Of a stretch of DNA of 7,876 nucleotides, positions 5,881-7,876 are shown one piece after another. The notes beneath the pieces are model-generated. The model did no database searches and had not been told where the DNA came from. It was given only the letters and a program-made list of their open reading frames with translations. This DNA is from an uncultured beta proteobacterium (GTDB lineage Bacteria; Pseudomonadota; Gammaproteobacteria; Burkholderiales; Burkholderiaceae). The position numbers and the translations under genes were made by a program. The stretch is from contig CAIYZI010000288.1 in assembly GCA_903930665.1 (NCBI GenBank), positions 1 through 7,876 on the forward strand, written 5' to 3'. Numbering within the stretch: position 1 is the first letter of the stretch; every line of letters begins with the position of its first letter.

Positions 5881-6508
5881 GACAGCGCAAGATCTAATTA
5901 AGCGGGCTTTGAACCCTGGACCCACGGGTTCGAGTCCCGATGCTGACCCGAGCGTAAATACGGAAACCTCTGGTGGCATCAAATCAAAGCGAGGGTGTGA
6001 ACGTATTCAGAAAGTAATCAATGAAAAACGTGATCTAGAAAAGCAGGTTGTAGGTTTGCAATCTACGGTGGCTACACTTCAAGATGCAGTTCGTAAATAT
6101 GAAATAGAGGGCAAACTTGTAGGCAATGTGATGAACATTGCCGATAGTCAAAAAAAGCCTTCCGAATTAGTCTCTGAAGCAAAGCTGCAGATGCTCAAGT
6201 TTTTGAATACCCGTTCAGATGAAATCGATCACATTGATAAGGCGATCTGCTTTAACAAATACATGTCAGACCCGTTCTACATGCAAGTCTTCGTGCAGAA
6301 CAACCAGCCAGAGCAGTGGCAGACCATGATTGAGTCCATTTATGAAGCAATAGGAAGGCCGGAGCCAAGTTTTGGAGGCATCAAGCCTATAGCAACCCAT
6401 AGCCCTCAACCTATTCGGGCGCGAACTTCAACATTGGGGGCGCTATTGACTAGCGCAGGCAATCCAATGGGCCGGATTGCTCAGCATCTAGGAAATATGG
6501 GCATTTAA
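5829..6508 (+). pseudogene. Phage scaffold-like coiled-coil protein, 5' end lost
   Basis: The frame ending at TAA 6506-6508 can be read back to a GTG at 5801, but codons 5801-5828 are an out-of-frame reading of the portal gene, so the native N-terminus is missing. The surviving product begins near AGITVDTLPKAEI, passes a Pro/Ser/Asp-rich linker, then a coiled coil (RIQKVINEKRDLEKQVVGLQ and the next 20 residues), then a helical region with KAICFNKYMSDPFYMQVFVQ and a Gly-rich tail. A coiled-coil protein after the portal gene suggests a capsid scaffold or similar head-assembly protein; this rests on position and shape rather than a recognised motif. No credible start codon remains before Met about codon 110 of the long frame, so it is probably not expressed in native form. 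Confidence 0.5.
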
Positions 6509-6516
6509 GGCGTTGA

Positions 6517-6547
6517 TGACATGTCACCTCTAGTTGGTGGCATGTCA
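6517..6547. repeat. 12-bp-stem inverted repeat after the phage segment
   Basis: TGACATGTCACC (6517-6528) pairs with GGTGGCATGTCA (6536-6547) along 12 positions, with one G-T pair and a seven-base loop. No T run follows, so it is a poor terminator candidate. Its right arm ends inside the first TGTCAATAA repeat, which suggests it belongs to the same element end. Confidence 0.6.
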
Positions 6548-6648
6548 ATAAAGCTGCATATTTCTAGCTGAATGAGTCTGGAATGTCAATAAAAATGCTA
6601 ATAATCGCGGTTACTGTCAATAAGTCTGCCTATTCCAAGTGAATTTAG
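6543..6648 (+). repeat. Three TGTCAATAA direct repeats, possible transposon end
   Basis: TGTCAATAAAGCTGC (6543-6557), TGTCAATAAAAATGC (6584-6598) and TGTCAATAAGTCTGC (6615-6629) share TGTCAATAA-x-x-x-TGC at offsets of 41 and 31 bases. Copies 1 and 3 are alike further, with TATT and TGAAT at matching places. Several spaced transposase-binding repeats starting with TG are typical of the ends of IS21-like, Tn5053-like and Tn7-like elements. No transposase gene or opposite end is in the window, so this would be a solo end. Confidence 0.5.
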
Positions 6649-6690
6649 TTTTTGAAGCTAGTTAGCAAAAAACATTCGAACCGCTATTTC

Positions 6691-6805
6691 GTAGGAAAAG
6701 GTGAGGATATGTTTAAAAATGTAGGAGTCTATTGAAATATGTAAGAAAAAGTATGTAAATATGTGTAATCGTAAGAAATAGTGTATATGTGTAAGAAAAG
6801 GTATG
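6691..6805 (+). repeat. Iteron-like GTAAGAAAA repeats upstream of fic
   Basis: Four related copies lie in AT-rich DNA: GTAGGAAAAGGTGAGGATATG shortened to its core at 6691-6701, GTAAGAAAAAGTATG (6741-6755), GTAAGAAATAGTGTATATG (6771-6789) and GTAAGAAAAGGTATG (6791-6805). CATTCGAA occurs on either side (6673-6680 and 6816-6823), and CCGCTATTTCGT (6681-6692) is an inverted near-copy (11 of 12) of ACGAAAAAGCGG (6823-6834). The array ends about 45 bases before the Fic start, so it may bind a regulator, or it may be an iteron-type origin. No coding frame on either strand looks real here. Confidence 0.5.
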
Positions 6806-6848
6806 GGAAAATAACCATTCGAACGAAAAAGCGGAGCTTGAGGGAAAT

Positions 6849-7876
6849 ATGAGTGAAATAGGCTACTCACGAGTAAAAAGTCAGTTAGATCTCAGTGCTT
6901 TTGATCCTCTGGTACCCGCACGCCTTGCCTCGGTAACCAGTGTAACGCCCACTCAGGGCGCATTGTTGATACCGGCAAAGGTAGCCCCTAAAGATGATCG
7001 CCCACTAAGCCACCTTTTGTTTGCACTAAAGCATGAAGGGGTTAATCTTCAGCTGCTATCGCAGGCCTTAAGAAAAATCCCGGCCCAAGAGATGCTGGCT
7101 GCCATTAGTGAATCGCCAACAGGCGTTTATATACGCACAGCATGTTTTTTGTGGGAAGCCTTTAATAGGCAAGAGTTAAAGGGCGCGCCAGTAATTACAG
7201 GGCCGATGGTCAATTTATTTGACCCAAAAAAATACATTACCGGTCCAAGCATACGCAATGCTAAATGGCGGGTTCATTTCAATGGATTGGGTTCTTTGGA
7301 TTACTGCGTAACTGTTGAGCGAACCGCACGTATTAATAGCTTGCTTGAATCCAACATCCTCCAGAAGGCAAATGAATTTCTATCGCAACTTGGTGGAGCC
7401 GCGTCCGATAGGGCAATGTCATGGGCTTATTTAAGCGAGACCAAAAGTTCTTTTGAGATTGAGCATGAAACACCAAGTGCAACTAAAGCAGAAGCATTTG
7501 TAGAGTTGCTTAAAAAAGCACATCTGACTCCTCAATTGAATGAAGAATACTTGGTTGGATTGCAAAACACTGCCATTACAAACCCATTAGATAGGGCCGT
7601 TCATTATCGGCATGAGCAGAATTGGTTAAGTAGTCCGTTACGTGGTGCTGCTGGCGTAACGTATATTCCACCACCACCTGAAATTGTTAATGACTTGATG
7701 AAGGGTTTGGTAGATTTTGCTAATGCCTCGCCAAAGCAGATAGACCCCTTGGTTGCAGCTGCGATTATTTCATTCGGGTTTGTTTTCATTCACCCATTTA
7801 TGGATGGAAATGGACGTTTGTCCAGATTTTTATTTCATCATGCAATATGCCAGTCTGGCGCTTTAAAGAATGGCCT
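6849..7876 (+). CDS. Fic-domain protein (AMP transferase type), cut by right edge
   Basis: The frame is open from ATG 6849 to the edge (342 codons). GAGGG lies four bases upstream. The active-site motif HPFMDGNGRLSR is at residues 315-326: His315 is the base, and the Gly-Asn-Gly-Arg loop holds the nucleotide phosphates. Fic enzymes usually transfer AMP from ATP to a Ser, Thr or Tyr of a target protein. Upstream, SSFEIEHE (200-207) matches the inhibitory helix motif S/TxxxE-G/N, with Glu205 able to block ATP binding, but His206 replaces the usual Gly or Asn. The N-terminal part, with RPLSHLLFALKHEGVNLQLL and a FLWEAFNRQ segment, fits the long (~500-residue) proteobacterial Fic proteins, so about 150 residues are missing beyond the edge. 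No antitoxin-like gene precedes it. It may act as a stand-alone, self-inhibited regulator or toxin. Confidence 0.9.
   Translation, partial: MSEIGYSRVKSQLDLSAFDPLVPARLASVTSVTPTQGALLIPAKVAPKDDRPLSHLLFALKHEGVNLQLLSQALRKIPAQEMLAAISESPTGVYIRTACFLWEAFNRQELKGAPVITGPMVNLFDPKKYITGPSIRNAKWRVHFNGLGSLDYCVTVERTARINSLLESNILQKANEFLSQLGGAASDRAMSWAYLSETKSSFEIEHETPSATKAEAFVELLKKAHLTPQLNEEYLVGLQNTAITNPLDRAVHYRHEQNWLSSPLRGAAGVTYIPPPPEIVNDLMKGLVDFANASPKQIDPLVAAAIISFGFVFIHPFMDGNGRLSRFLFHHAICQSGALKNG

Noticed and set aside
5881..5950. A complete tRNA gene around the T-arm-like sequence
   Set aside because: The acceptor strands do not pair, the D-arm is missing its conserved bases and the anticodon stem has only three pairs.
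6691..6805. CRISPR array
   Set aside because: The repeats are short, imperfect and unevenly spaced (50, 30, 20 bases), with no constant-length spacers and no cas genes.
6658..6870. 70-codon minus-strand frame with a Phe/Tyr/His-rich product
   Set aside because: It only reads the AT-rich repeat array backwards; the residue pattern is the repeat translated, with no ribosome site.
7604..7789. 61-codon minus-strand frame
   Set aside because: Antisense to the conserved Fic domain coding sequence.

Overview
The window looks like chromosome from a betaproteobacterium of the Burkholderiales, most like Polynucleobacter. The grounds are moderate base composition, the character of the proteins (PanD, a DadA-like oxidase behind a tandem glycine riboswitch, a TSUP permease) and phage genes of a type common in that order. 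The genus is inference from protein character, not from a database search. Many genes are cut or frameshifted within 7.9 kb, which suggests genome decay such as that of an obligate symbiont lineage.

Layout. (1) Bases 1-1384 hold a compact run of prophage genes on the + strand: the C-terminal part of a possible phage replication protein, a possible 30-codon ORF, a 76-residue SH3/KOW-like protein, a small-terminase-like protein with a GGARPGAGRK motif, and the first ~50 codons of a large terminase that then breaks down. (2) Bases 1410-4774 are a bacterial block: a tandem glycine riboswitch, a dadA-like FAD oxidase, panD with a TTG start, the 5' end of a TSUP permease gene meeting head-on the 5' end of an amidase gene from the other strand, about 420 bases of mostly non-coding DNA with two hairpins and a palindrome, and a SAM-dependent methyltransferase. 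(3) Bases 4885-6508 return to phage genes: the N-terminal part of a portal protein, overlapping out of frame the remainder of a coiled-coil, scaffold-like protein. (4) Bases 6509-6848 are non-coding and rich in repeats: a 12-bp-stem hairpin, three TGTCAATAA repeats resembling the end of a multi-site transposon, and four spaced copies of a GTAAGAAAA-type repeat flanked by a second inverted repeat. (5) From 6849 to the right edge runs a large Fic-family protein, cut off just after its HPFxxGNGRxxR motif.

How it fits together. In phages of this type the usual order is small terminase, large terminase, portal, scaffold. Here the 3' part of the large terminase gene is missing and the bacterial block sits in its place, so the two phage segments are probably halves of one prophage split or rearranged around host genes. 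The working host genes are likely the glycine-controlled oxidase, PanD (beta-alanine for pantothenate and CoA) and the methyltransferase. The phage segments, the permease and the amidase are remnants. The Fic gene appears intact as far as it can be seen.
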